The notes: generated by a model from the letters alone, not told the origin. Shown: positions 27,590-37,240, numbered from the stretch's first letter. The stretch: DNA of 64,000 nucleotides from Actinacidiphila cocklensis (GCF_907177275.1 NZ_CAJSLV010000024.1:135296-199295), one strand, 5' to 3'. Translations and numbers: made by a program.

Positions 27590-28678
27590 CTATCCCGCGG
27601 CTGCGGCCAGCGCGAGCTCGACGTCGGCCACCGTCGACTGGAAGTGCGGTGCGAAGCGCAGGTTGCCCGCGCGGGAGGAGAAGGCCACGCCGGCCTCGCG
27701 GAGGCGGGCCTCGACGGACGCGGGCACGCCGGGGACGGCGACGATCGCCGAGGCCCCGGGGACGGGCTCGTAGCCGAGCGCGGCGAAGCCCTCCCGCAGC
27801 CGGTCGCCCAGCGCCACGTCGTGGGCGTGGATGGCGTCGACGCCCAGCTCCTCGATGACCGCCAGGGACGCCGCCGCTCCCACGTAGGCGAGATACGCGG
27901 GGCGCGCGTCGAAGCGCCTGGCGCCGGGTGCGAGGTCGGCGACGGGGCCGTAGCACGACGCCCAGGGGTCGTCCGCCCCGTACCAGCCGGTGAAGGCGGG
28001 CGAGAGGGTGGACTCGGCGCCCGGCCGCACGGTGAGGAAGCACGCGCCGTGCGGCGAGACCAGCCACTTGTAGCCGTGGCAGACGACGTAGTCGTACGCC
28101 GTGGCGTCCAGCGGGAGCCAGCCGATGGCCTGGGTGGCGTCCACCAGGACGCGCGCCCCGTGCGCCTCGGCCGCGGCGCGGATCGCCGGGAGGTCCGCGA
28201 CCCGCCCGTCCGCGGACTGCGCGGCGCTGACCGCGACCAGCGCGGTCCCCGGCCGGACGGCGTCGGCGACGTCCTGCAGCGGGACGAGCCGCAGCCGCAG
28301 GTCGGGCCGGGCGGCGAAGGGGTGGACCAGGGAGCTGAAGTCCCCCTCGTAGGCGACGACCTCGGCCCCCGCGGGGAGCGCCGCGGCGATCAGGCCGACG
28401 CTGCCGGCGACGGTACTGGCCAGGGCGACCTGGGAGAGCGGCGACCCGGTGATGCGGGCGAAGGAGGCGCGGGCGGCGGCGACCGCGGTCTCGTAGCCGT
28501 CGGTGTCGGGGCGGCCGGCGGCCCAGGCGTCCAGAGCGCGGCGCAGTGCGGTGAGGGTGCGGGCCGGGGCGAGGCCGTGGGTGGCGGTGTTGAGGTGGCC
28601 GGGCGCGAGGTCGGGGTACTCGGCGGCCCGCAGGTCGCTGAAGGCGGTGGCGGGATCGGCTGATGTGTGGACGCTCAT
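27590..28678 (-). CDS. PLP-dependent aminotransferase class V-fold enzyme
   Basis: A 362-residue fold-type I PLP enzyme, of the cysteine-desulfurase/class V group. It has LNTATHGLAPARTL (substrate-entry start), VALASTVAGSV, the PLP-binding Asp in VLVDATQAIGWLP, and the Schiff-base Lys in YVVCHGYKWLVSPHG at about 205. The reaction cannot be set from sequence; aminotransferase, lyase or desulfurase are possible. ATG 28678 is preferred to upstream alternatives because homology starts about 15 residues later. It is divergent from a LysR regulator with a palindrome in the shared region, so it is the likely target of that regulator. Confidence 0.88.
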   Translation of the reverse strand: MSVHTSADPATAFSDLRAAEYPDLAPGHLNTATHGLAPARTLTALRRALDAWAAGRPDTDGYETAVAAARASFARITGSPLSQVALASTVAGSVGLIAAALPAGAEVVAYEGDFSSLVHPFAARPDLRLRLVPLQDVADAVRPGTALVAVSAAQSADGRVADLPAIRAAAEAHGARVLVDATQAIGWLPLDATAYDYVVCHGYKWLVSPHGACFLTVRPGAESTLSPAFTGWYGADDPWASCYGPVADLAPGARRFDARPAYLAYVGAAASLAVIEELGVDAIHAHDVALGDRLREGFAALGYEPVPGASAIVAVPGVPASVEARLREAGVAFSSRAGNLRFAPHFQSTVADVELALAAAAG

Positions 28679-28738
28679 GGATTTCAGCCTGGTCCCCGTC
28701 CGGGGCAAAGTCCATTGCCGATTTGTGGGGGTCATGCC

Positions 28739-28751
28739 TAAGCAATGCTTA
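28739..28751. promoter_or_regulatory. Candidate LysR operator (T-N11-A palindrome)
   Basis: TAAGCAATGCTTA is a perfect 13-bp inverted repeat with one central base, of the T-N11-A form bound by LysR-type regulators. It lies in the 83-bp divergent region, 10 bp before the LysR start and 60 bp before the PLP gene. Confidence 0.7.
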
Positions 28752-28761
28752 TGGTGGAGGG

Positions 28762-29673
28762 GTGATCGAAGCACGGCATCTGCGGGTGCTGCGGGCGGTG
28801 GCGCGGGGCGGCTCCTTCTCGGCCGCGGCCCGGGCGCTGGGCTGCACGCAGCCGGCGGTCAGCCAGCAGATGAAGGCGCTTGAGGCGTCGGCCGGCACCC
28901 CGCTGCTGGTGCGCGGGCCGCGCGAGATGCGGCTGACGCAGGCCGGTGAGGCGCTGGTGCGGCACGCCGACGGGATCCTGGCCGGGCTGGCGGCGGCCGA
29001 GGAGGAGGTCGCCGCGATCGCCGGGCTGCGGGCCGGGCGGGTGCGGCTGGCGTCGTTCCCCTCGGGGACGTCGACGCTGGTGCCGGGGGCGTTCGCGGAG
29101 ATGCGGGAGCGGCACCCGGGCACGGAGGTCTCGCTGGTGGAGGCCGAGCCGCCGGACTCGGTGGACATGCTGCGGGCCGGGGACTGCGACATCACCCTGG
29201 CCTTCCGCTACCCGGACCTGCCGACGCCTGCCGAGGAGTCCTGGGACGACCTGGTGGTGCGCCCGCTGCTCGCCGACCGGCTGGTCGGCGTGGTGCCGCG
29301 GCGGCACCCGCTGGCCGGCGGTTCCGCGGCGGTGGACCTGGCGGCGCTGGCGGAGGAGCGGTGGATCGCCGGCTGCCCGCGCTGCCGGCGGCATCTGGTG
29401 GAGATGTGCGAGCGGGAGGGCTTCACGCCCCGGATCGACCTCGCCACTGACGACTACCCGGCGGTGACGGGGCTGGTCGCCGCGGGTCTGGGGGTGGCTG
29501 TGCTGCCGCGGCTGGCGCTGGAGTCGCTGCGTTCACGGGGCGTCGCGACGGTGGCGCTGCGGCCTGCCGTCCATCGCGAGGTCGTGGCGCTGACACTGCC
29601 CGACCTCGCTCACGTCCCCGCGGTCGACATGATGCTGGCCCGGCTGACCCGGGCGGCCCTGGGCAGGGCGTGA
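28762..29673 (+). CDS. LysR family transcriptional regulator
   Basis: A 303-residue LysR protein: N-terminal winged helix IEARHLRVLRAVARGGSFSAAARALGCTQPAVSQQMKALE, typical in every position, and a C-terminal periplasmic-binding-like co-inducer domain from about residue 90 (GRVRLASFPSGTSTLVPG). The Cys pair in GCPRCRRH near 208 could be a metal or redox site and is not general in the family. GTG 28762 has a GGAGG only one base away, so the transcript might be leaderless or use another initiation signal; the HTH pattern fixes the start within a few codons. Divergent from the PLP enzyme it probably controls. Confidence 0.92.
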   Translation: MIEARHLRVLRAVARGGSFSAAARALGCTQPAVSQQMKALEASAGTPLLVRGPREMRLTQAGEALVRHADGILAGLAAAEEEVAAIAGLRAGRVRLASFPSGTSTLVPGAFAEMRERHPGTEVSLVEAEPPDSVDMLRAGDCDITLAFRYPDLPTPAEESWDDLVVRPLLADRLVGVVPRRHPLAGGSAAVDLAALAEERWIAGCPRCRRHLVEMCEREGFTPRIDLATDDYPAVTGLVAAGLGVAVLPRLALESLRSRGVATVALRPAVHREVVALTLPDLAHVPAVDMMLARLTRAALGRA

Positions 29674-29695
29674 CACCCTGTGCAGAATCGATTCT

Positions 29696-29998
29696 TCAGG
29701 CTGACTCGACCGGCATCCGGTGCCGGGAGCGGCCCATCATCTCCTCGCGCTCGTCCTCGGTGAGCCCGCCCCAGACGCCGTACGGCTCGCGTACCGCCAG
29801 GGCGTGGGTGGCGCACTCGGCCCGGACGGGGCAGCGCATGCACACCTCCTTGGCCGCGGCCTCCCGCGCGCTGCGGGCCGCGCCGCGTTCGCCCTCGGGG
29901 TGGAAGAACAGCGAGCTGTCGACGCCTCGGCAGGCGGCCACCAGCTGCCAGTCCCAGAGATCGGCGTTCGGGCCGGGAAGGCGGGAGAAGTCTGCCAT
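29696..29998 (-). CDS. whiD: WhiB-family regulator WhiD
   Basis: A 100-residue Wbl protein. It has four iron-sulfur cysteines in the pattern C-x29-C-x2-C-x5-C (contexts AACRG, EVCMRCPVRAEC), the GVWGG turn in REPYGVWGGLTEDER, and a basic tail. The start MADFSRLPGPNADLWDWQ is what I recall for WhiD of S. coelicolor, which is needed for spore maturation. Position next to bldM supports this. Mycobacterial WhiB3 sits at the same place. ATG 29998 is the conserved start. It is divergent from bldM across a 484-bp region that contains a 25-bp palindrome in the whiD leader. Confidence 0.93.
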   Translation of the reverse strand: MADFSRLPGPNADLWDWQLVAACRGVDSSLFFHPEGERGAARSAREAAAKEVCMRCPVRAECATHALAVREPYGVWGGLTEDEREEMMGRSRHRMPVESA

Positions 29999-30054
29999 TG
30001 CTGATCCCCTCGACGGGTGCGTGGCGGCCAAGACGACCTCGGTGTCTCCGACCG

Positions 30055-30079
30055 TACATCTACTGTCGTAGTAGATGTA
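30055..30079. promoter_or_regulatory. Perfect palindrome upstream of whiD
   Basis: TACATCTACT and AGTAGATGTA form a 10-bp perfect inverted repeat around GTCGT, 57 bp upstream of the whiD start codon. The AT-rich arms stand out. The overlapping CTACGACAGTAG on the minus strand recalls BlaI/CopY-type sites (CTAC-N4-GTAG), but the binder is unknown; it could also be a hairpin in the leader RNA. Confidence 0.6.
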
Positions 30080-30319
30080 AATATGACTCATCGCCAATCT
30101 AGCGGCGATTAGCCCACGCATCAGAAAAGAGCGACCAAAGGGTGCAAAGTCTCCCATAGTCTTCGTTAACACCCGTTCAGCAGATTCTGTACCACCGCTC
30201 TGGGCTGCGCAGTTTCGGCGGCTGGGTGGGAAATCCGCCGGCTCACCCGTTCTGACCTGCGGCGTGACTGATTCGTAGGTGCATGATCACGTAGAGTGCC
30301 GATGGTGGCCACCAAACTT

Positions 30320-30347
30320 CGTAACTCTTTCGGGTGAGGGTCGTTGA
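30320..30347 (+). promoter_or_regulatory. BldN-type promoter of bldM
   Basis: CGTAAC (30320-30325) and CGTTGA (30342-30347) with a 16-bp spacer match the known consensus for the sporulation sigma factor BldN exactly. It lies 135 bp upstream of the bldM start, as expected for the developmentally controlled bldM promoter. The remainder of the 29999-30482 gap shows no gene. Confidence 0.9.
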
Positions 30348-30482
30348 GTGTGGCGGAAGCGGTTGGCGGCCCAAGCGGTCCCACAGGATTCGGGCATCTG
30401 CCCGATGCCGTCAGCCCCAACGGTGAAGACTTCGTACAGCCTGGAGGCACAACGTGACGCGGTTCAGCTGCGGAGGGCGGTC

Positions 30483-31094
30483 ATGACTTCTGTCCTCGTC
30501 TGCGACGACTCCCCGCTCGCCCGAGAGGCCCTGCGCCGCGCGGTGGCGACCGTGCCCGGCGTCGAGCGCGTAACCACCGCGGCCAACGGCGAGGAAGTGC
30601 TCCGCCGCTGGGGGGCCGACCGGTCCGACCTGATCCTGATGGACGTCAGGATGCCCGGCCTCGGCGGTGTCGAGACCGTGCGGCGGCTGCTGTCCGCCGA
30701 CCCCGGTGCCCGCATCATCATGCTCACCGTCGCCGAGGACCTGGACGGCGTCGCCCTCGCGGTCGCCGCCGGCGCCCGCGGCTACCTGCACAAGGACGCC
30801 TCGCGCGCCGAACTGCGGGCCACCGTCACCCAGGCGCTCGCCGACCCGACCTGGCGGCTCGCGCCGCGCCGGCTGCGGTCCGCCGAGATGGGCGCGGCGC
30901 CCACCCTGACCGCCCGGGAGATCCAGGTGCTGGAGGGCATGAGCCACGGACGGTCCAACGCGGAGATCGGCCGTGAGCTGTTCCTGTCGGAGGACACCGT
31001 CAAGACCCACGCGCGGCGGCTGTTCAAGAAGCTCGGCGCCTCCGACCGGGCACACGCGGTCGCCCTCGGCTTCCGCTGGGGCCTGGTGCGCTGA
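30483..31094 (+). CDS. bldM: Developmental response regulator BldM
   Basis: A 203-residue orphan response regulator of the NarL/FixJ type, needed for aerial growth and sporulation. The receiver domain (1 to about 120) starts SVLVCDDSPLAREALRRAV and keeps the phospho-acceptor position in LILMDVRMPG (about residue 54), while other pocket residues are weak, in keeping with reports that BldM acts without normal phosphorylation. The C-terminal LuxR-type HTH is LTAREIQVLEGMSHGRSNAEIGRELFLSEDTVKTHARRLFKKLGA. ATG 30483 follows GGAGGGCGG. A BldN-type promoter precedes it. Length and context match S. coelicolor BldM, which works alone or with WhiI. Confidence 0.95.
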   Translation: MTSVLVCDDSPLAREALRRAVATVPGVERVTTAANGEEVLRRWGADRSDLILMDVRMPGLGGVETVRRLLSADPGARIIMLTVAEDLDGVALAVAAGARGYLHKDASRAELRATVTQALADPTWRLAPRRLRSAEMGAAPTLTAREIQVLEGMSHGRSNAEIGRELFLSEDTVKTHARRLFKKLGASDRAHAVALGFRWGLVR

Positions 31095-31342
31095 CCGCGC
31101 CGCGCCGTACGCCGTGCGGCGAAGTTCCCCACGAGTCCTCGGTTTCCCGGGGGAGGACGCATGCTTGATGTATGGACTTCCTCGGGGATCGGCGGGGGCT
31201 TCACATGGTGGACCGGAAAACGGAGACGACAGTGGCAGCCGCGGACGCCGACGCGGCGTCGGCCACGGCGGCTGATAACGCTTCGGTGCAGAAGTACGGC
31301 CGCGATGCGGCGGAAGCTCCCGCGGCGAGGCACCATGGGTGG

Positions 31343-31960
31343 ATGCGCGACGACGACACTCCGGCCATCGGTGCCCTCGTTCGTCGCGCCGTCGACGGCG
31401 ACCAGCGTGCGACGCACGACCTGCTGGCCCACGTCCACCCGCTGGCCGAGCGCTACTGCCGCACCCGGCTGTCCCGGCTGCCGGGCGACGCGCGGCACTT
31501 CGTGGACGACCTCGCCCAGGAGGTCTGCCTGGCGGTGCTGTGCGCACTGCCGCGCTACCGCGACCTGGGGCGGCCCTTCGAGGCCTTCGTGGTCTCCATC
31601 GCCGCCCACAAGGTCGCCGACCTCCAGCGGGCCGCGATGCGCCACCCCGGCAGCACCGCCGTACCCTCCGACGAGATGCCGGAGAAGCCCGACGACTCGC
31701 TCGGTCCCGAGGAGCGCGCGCTGCTCAACAGCGACGCCGCCTGGGCCAAGGAACTGCTCGACCGGCTGCCGGGGCATCTGCGCGAGCTGGTGCTGCTGCG
31801 GGTCGCGGTCGGGCTGAGCGCCGAGGAGACCGGCCAGGTGCTCGGCATGTCGCCGGGGGCCGTACGGGTCGCGCAGCACCGCGCGCTCAGCCGGCTGCGG
31901 GCCATCGCGGAGGAGTCGGCCGCCGCCCACCCGGCGAGCGCGGGCGGCCTCAGCGCCTAG
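31343..31960 (+). CDS. ECF sigma factor, SigD/ShbA type
   Basis: A sigma-70-family factor with region 2 ([40 protein letters not shown]) and region 4 ([46 protein letters not shown]) and nothing between except a short linker, so group 4 (ECF). The place between bldM and guaB is that of mycobacterial sigD; I recall that the Streptomyces orthologue includes ShbA, which drives hrdB. No anti-sigma gene is adjacent. I chose ATG 31343 (205 residues), where similarity starts; in-frame starts at 31172 and 31205 would add 57 or 46 low-complexity residues and remain possible. Confidence 0.85.
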   Translation: MRDDDTPAIGALVRRAVDGDQRATHDLLAHVHPLAERYCRTRLSRLPGDARHFVDDLAQEVCLAVLCALPRYRDLGRPFEAFVVSIAAHKVADLQRAAMRHPGSTAVPSDEMPEKPDDSLGPEERALLNSDAAWAKELLDRLPGHLRELVLLRVAVGLSAEETGQVLGMSPGAVRVAQHRALSRLRAIAEESAAAHPASAGGLSA

Positions 31961-33553
<1,593 letters not shown>

Positions 33554-33570
33554 CCCTCCGGGCCGGACTT

Positions 33571-33632
33571 ACGCAGGGCGGCGCCCTGCAGAGGCGCAGT
33601 TCCCCGCGCCTTTGCAGGGCGCCGCCCTACGC
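33571..33632. repeat. Nested inverted repeat between guaB and guaB3
   Basis: Arms of about 20 bp (33571-33590 and 33613-33632, GGGCGGCGCCCTGCA and its complement) enclose a loop that is itself the dispersed repeat core GGCGCAGTTCCCCGCGCC. It should form a strong hairpin in RNA or DNA and may end or attenuate guaB transcription. Confidence 0.75.
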
Positions 33633-33691
33633 ATGGGCACGGCGCGGGTACGGGATACTGGGGCCGCAGGCCACAGAGAGAGGCACGAGAC

Positions 33692-34813
33692 GTGACAGAG
33701 ATCGAGATCGGTCGGGGCAAGCGAGGCCGCAGGGCGTACTCGTTCGACGACATCGCCGTGGTGCCGAGCCGCCGCACCCGGGACCCGAAAGAAGTCTCGA
33801 TCGCCTGGCAGATCGACGCCTACCGGTTCGAGCTGCCCTTCCTGGCCGCGCCGATGGACTCGGTCGTGTCGCCGGAGACGGCGATCCGGATCGGCAACCT
33901 CGGCGGCCTCGGGGTGCTGAACCTCGAAGGGCTCTGGACCCGGTACGACGACCCGGAGTCGCTGCTCGCGGAGATCGCGGAGCTGGACGACCTGCGGGCG
34001 ACCGCGCGGCTCCAGGAGATCTACCAGGCGCCGATCCGCGAGGAGCTGATCGGGCAGCGCATCAAGGAGGTGCGGGACGCCGGGGTCGTGACGGCCGCCG
34101 CGCTGTCGCCGCAGCGCACCGCGCAGTTCTCCAAGGCCGTGGTGGACGCCGGGGTCGACCTGTTCGTGATCCGCGGCACCACGGTGTCGGCCGAGCACGT
34201 CAGCGGGTCGCACGAGCCGCTGAACCTCAAGCAGTTCATCTACGAGCTGGACGTGCCGGTCATCGTCGGCGGCTGCGCCACGTACACGGCGGCGCTGCAC
34301 CTGATGCGTACCGGTGCGGCCGGCGTGCTGGTCGGCTTCGGCGGCGGGGCCGCGCACACCACCCGCAACGTGCTGGGCATCCAGGTGCCGATGGCCACCG
34401 CGGTGGCCGACGTGGCCGCGGCCCGCAGGGACTACATGGACGAGTCCGGCGGCCGCTACGTGCACGTCATCGCGGACGGCGGCTTCGGCGCCAGCGGCGA
34501 CCTGCCCAAGGCGGTCGCGTGCGGGGCCGACGCGGTGATGATGGGCTCCCCGCTGGCCCGCGCCACCGACGCGCCCGGCCGCGGATTCCACTGGGGCATG
34601 GAGGCCGTCAACCCCGAACTGCCGCGCGGCAAGCGGATGAACCTGGGAACGGCCGGCACGACCGAGGAGATCCTGCTCGGCCCGTCGCACGCCCCCGACG
34701 GCTCGATGAACTTCTTCGGCGCGCTGCGCCGCTCGATGGCCACCACCGGCTACTCCGACCTGAAGGAGTTCCAGCGGGTCGAGGTCACGGTCTCGCCGAC
34801 CCACCACAGCTGA
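33692..34813 (+). CDS. guaB3: GuaB3 family IMP dehydrogenase-related protein
   Basis: A 373-residue (beta/alpha)8 protein related to IMP dehydrogenase but without CBS domains. It starts TEIEIGRGKRGRRAYSFDDIAVVPSRRTRD and has VIVGGCATYTAALHLM, GGRYVHVIADGGFGASGD and GTAGTTEEILLGPSH. The Cys-loop position reads GFGGGAAHTTR, so His 222 stands where GuaB has its catalytic Cys. Actinobacterial GuaB3 proteins are conserved, but their activity is unsettled; a regulatory or different redox role is possible. GTG 33692 follows AGAGAGAGG. It lies 138 bp after guaB and ends at a strong terminator. Confidence 0.93.
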   Translation: MTEIEIGRGKRGRRAYSFDDIAVVPSRRTRDPKEVSIAWQIDAYRFELPFLAAPMDSVVSPETAIRIGNLGGLGVLNLEGLWTRYDDPESLLAEIAELDDLRATARLQEIYQAPIREELIGQRIKEVRDAGVVTAAALSPQRTAQFSKAVVDAGVDLFVIRGTTVSAEHVSGSHEPLNLKQFIYELDVPVIVGGCATYTAALHLMRTGAAGVLVGFGGGAAHTTRNVLGIQVPMATAVADVAAARRDYMDESGGRYVHVIADGGFGASGDLPKAVACGADAVMMGSPLARATDAPGRGFHWGMEAVNPELPRGKRMNLGTAGTTEEILLGPSHAPDGSMNFFGALRRSMATTGYSDLKEFQRVEVTVSPTHHS

Positions 34814-34830
34814 GCACCGGTACGGACAGC

Positions 34831-34866
34831 AGGAGGGGCGGCCCCGATCACGGGGCCGCCCCTCCT
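34831..34866. terminator. Bidirectional terminator after guaB3
   Basis: Perfect 16-bp arms (34831-34846, 34851-34866) with loop ATCA lie between guaB3 and the converging membrane protein gene. Confidence 0.9.
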
Positions 34867-34883
34867 TGCCGTCGGCGATGGTG

Positions 34884-35501
34884 TCAGCCGGCGACGCGCT
34901 TGGTGATCACGAAGCCTTCCAGGCCGGCGATGGCGAAGAAGAAGTAGTCCTTGCCGTCCATCGCGTCCTTCCAGGTGTCCTGGAGCACGCTGAAGTGCTG
35001 GGTGAACAGCGACATCACGCCGGGCGCCCCGGGAATGTCGCTGATCAGCAGGGCGATGCCGAACAGCTGGCCCAGGTAGACGCCGAGCAGTGCCAGCGGG
35101 ATGCCGATGAACGGCAGCGAGGGGTTGCGGCCGCCGACCTTGGCGAGCGCGAAGCCGACGATGGCGCCGACGGCGATGGCGGCGTAGCCGATCTCGTGCT
35201 TGGTGCCCTTGATGAGCAGGCCGTAGATCACGGCGGCGACCAGTGCGGCGGCGATGCCCGCGACGACACCGAGACCCGGGTTGCCGGCCGGCGCGGCCCC
35301 GATGGGGGCCGGCGGGGCGTAGGCGCCGGCGTTGAAGCCGCCGGGCGCGGCGCCGCCCTGCTGCGGGTTCACGTACGGGGAGGGCGCGTACGGCTGCTGC
35401 GGCGCGGCGGGCTGCTGCGGCTGCTGCGGCGGCTGCGGCGGCTGCTGGGCGTACGGATTCTGGCCGCCCGGCTGCTGCGGCGGGTAGTTGGAGCTGCTCA
35501 T
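34884..35501 (-). CDS. Pro/Gln-rich small membrane protein
   Basis: A 205-residue protein with about 75 cytoplasmic N-terminal residues rich in Gln, Pro and Ala (NPYAQQPPQPPQQPQQP), then a hydrophobic half with about four membrane helices (LGVVAGIAAALVAAVIYGLLIKG, IGYAAIAVGAIVGFALAKVGG, FIGIPLALLGVYLGQLFGIALLI) and an end that includes FFFAIAGLEGFVITKRVAG. The type is common in actinobacteria with no known role. ATG 35501 follows a GGGGGAACA stretch. It is downstream of nothing on its strand except the sugar dehydrogenase 207 bp away. Confidence 0.85.
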   Translation of the reverse strand: MSSSNYPPQQPGGQNPYAQQPPQPPQQPQQPAAPQQPYAPSPYVNPQQGGAAPGGFNAGAYAPPAPIGAAPAGNPGLGVVAGIAAALVAAVIYGLLIKGTKHEIGYAAIAVGAIVGFALAKVGGRNPSLPFIGIPLALLGVYLGQLFGIALLISDIPGAPGVMSLFTQHFSVLQDTWKDAMDGKDYFFFAIAGLEGFVITKRVAG

Positions 35502-35708
35502 GACTGTTCCCCCGGGGACGGAAGCGGTGTGAGGTCCGCAGGGCAGGTGACGCGTGATGACGCGAGCATGCCTCGTTGCGAACGGTGACGCCGAAATCTA
35601 GCAGGGGGGAGTGACAATCGGACAAGAGGATTGATCCCGTCGTTACAGGACCCGCACGTCCCCCGCCCCATCAGGACGATTGTGGCTCTGCGGTCACAGT
35701 CGGGGCGG

Positions 35709-36980
35709 TCACAGCCGGGCGGCGGCTCCGGCCGGGGTGGCTCCCCGCGTGTCCAGCAGGAGTTGGGCCTTGACCGCCAGGCCCTGGAGGTCGTACGTGC
35801 GGTGGTGCTGCAGCAGCAGCGTCAGGTCGGCCTCCGCCGCGGCCTCCCACAGCGAGTCGGCGCGCGGGACCGGGCGGTCCGTCACCCGCCACTGGGGTAC
35901 GTAGGGGTCGTGGTAGCACAGCTGGGCGCCGAGTTCGAGCAGCCGGCTGCCGATCTCCCGTGCGGGGGCGCCCTGTTGGTCGGCGAGATCGGCCTTGTAG
36001 GTCACGCCGAGCAGCAGCACCCGGGCGCCGCGCAGCGACTTGCCGTGCTCGTTGAGCAGTGCCGCGGCCCGCTGGACGACGTAGCGCGGCATGCGGGAGT
36101 TGACCTCCGCGGCGAGTTCGACCATCCGCAGCGGGTGGCCGGGCAGCCGGGGGTGCGCGGGCGGGGTGAAGTGCGGTGCCGCGTTGGGGTCCAGGGGTGC
36201 GGCGGGGCCGCCGACGCCGGGTCCCGGGCGGAAGGCCTGGAAGCCGAAGGGCTTGGTCTCGGCGCACCTGATGACGTCCCACAGGTCGACGCCCAGGTTG
36301 TGGCAGAAGACCGCCATCTCGTTGGCGAAGGCGATGTTGACGTGCCGGTAGTTGGTCTCCAGCAGCTTGACCGCCTCGGCCTCGCGGGTGCCGCGGGCGC
36401 GCACGATGCGCTCGGTGAAGCGGCCGTAGAAGGCGGCGGCGGCCTCGGTGCACGCGGGTGTGCAGCCGCCGACCACCTTGGGGGTGTTGGCGAGCTGGAA
36501 GTCGCGGTTGCCGGGGTCGAGGCGGCCGGGGGAGTAGGCGAGGTGGAAGTCGCGGCCGGCCCGCAGGCCGTGCGACTCCAGCAGCGGCCGCAGGTAGCCC
36601 TCGGTGGTGCCGGGGTAGACGGCGGACTCCAGGACGACGGTGGTGTGCGGCCGCAGGTGTGCGGCAAGCGCCCGGGCGGCGGCGGCGACCGCGGACAGGT
36701 CCAGCGCGTGGTCCTCGCCGGGCGGGGTGGGCGCGCAGATCACCGCGGTGCGCACCCGGCCGAGCACGGCGGGGTCAGCGGTGGCGCGGAAGCCGCAGGC
36801 CAGCATCCTGCGCAGCTCGGCGGCCGCCAGCGAGCCCGGGGGGACGCGCCCGGCGTTGATGTCGGCGACGGTGGCGGGATCGGGGTCGTAGCCGATGACG
36901 CCGACGCCCGCGGCGGTCGCCGCCTGGGCGAGGGGGAGTCCTGTGCTGCCGAGTCCGAGTACGGCGAGGTCTGCGGGCAT
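35709..36980 (-). CDS. UDP-glucose/ManNAc 6-dehydrogenase family protein lacking the catalytic Cys
   Basis: A 423-residue protein with the NAD-binding start LAVLGLGSTGLPLAQAAT, the middle domain ETNYRHVNIAFANEMAVFCHNLGVD and the third domain VLLLGVTYKADLADQQGAPA, as in WecC/UgdH dehydrogenases. In active enzymes the loop is GVGGHCIPxDP; here it is GPGVGGPAAPLDP, so Ala at about 260 replaces the thiolate nucleophile needed for the second oxidation. It may act as a single-step dehydrogenase, be regulatory, or be inactive. ATG 36980 follows GGGAGGACAACCCC. It is divergent from glpD. No sugar-polymer genes adjoin it. Confidence 0.88.
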   Translation of the reverse strand: MPADLAVLGLGSTGLPLAQAATAAGVGVIGYDPDPATVADINAGRVPPGSLAAAELRRMLACGFRATADPAVLGRVRTAVICAPTPPGEDHALDLSAVAAAARALAAHLRPHTTVVLESAVYPGTTEGYLRPLLESHGLRAGRDFHLAYSPGRLDPGNRDFQLANTPKVVGGCTPACTEAAAAFYGRFTERIVRARGTREAEAVKLLETNYRHVNIAFANEMAVFCHNLGVDLWDVIRCAETKPFGFQAFRPGPGVGGPAAPLDPNAAPHFTPPAHPRLPGHPLRMVELAAEVNSRMPRYVVQRAAALLNEHGKSLRGARVLLLGVTYKADLADQQGAPAREIGSRLLELGAQLCYHDPYVPQWRVTDRPVPRADSLWEAAAEADLTLLLQHHRTYDLQGLAVKAQLLLDTRGATPAGAAARL

Positions 36981-37240
36981 GGGGTTGTCCTCCCTGGCGA
37001 CCACCACGAATGGGCTCACACATGGCTTCAAAACAGGCTAACCAGACAAATGACTGATATGACCACACGCCGCGCCGTACGGGCCGTCCGGACCAGGTCG
37101 GCCGGCTGCTCTGGCAGCGCGCCGTGGTGCCGGTCACTATCGAAGGAGGACGACTCCGGCCGGATCGGGGCAGGTACCCGGCGGAGCCCTGGCACAACCG
37201 ACCCAGAGCCCGATCTGCACAGGCAGGCACGGAGGTACGG

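Noticed and set aside
29684..29695. AGAATCGATTCT palindrome between the LysR and whiD stops as an operator or terminator
   Set aside because: Only 12 bp, no loop, located between converging stop codons; too short for a terminator and badly placed for an operator.
31172..31342. N-terminal extension of the ECF sigma factor from ATG 31172 or 31205
   Set aside because: The added 46-57 residues are Ala/Asp low-complexity and not part of region 2; kept only as an alternative start.
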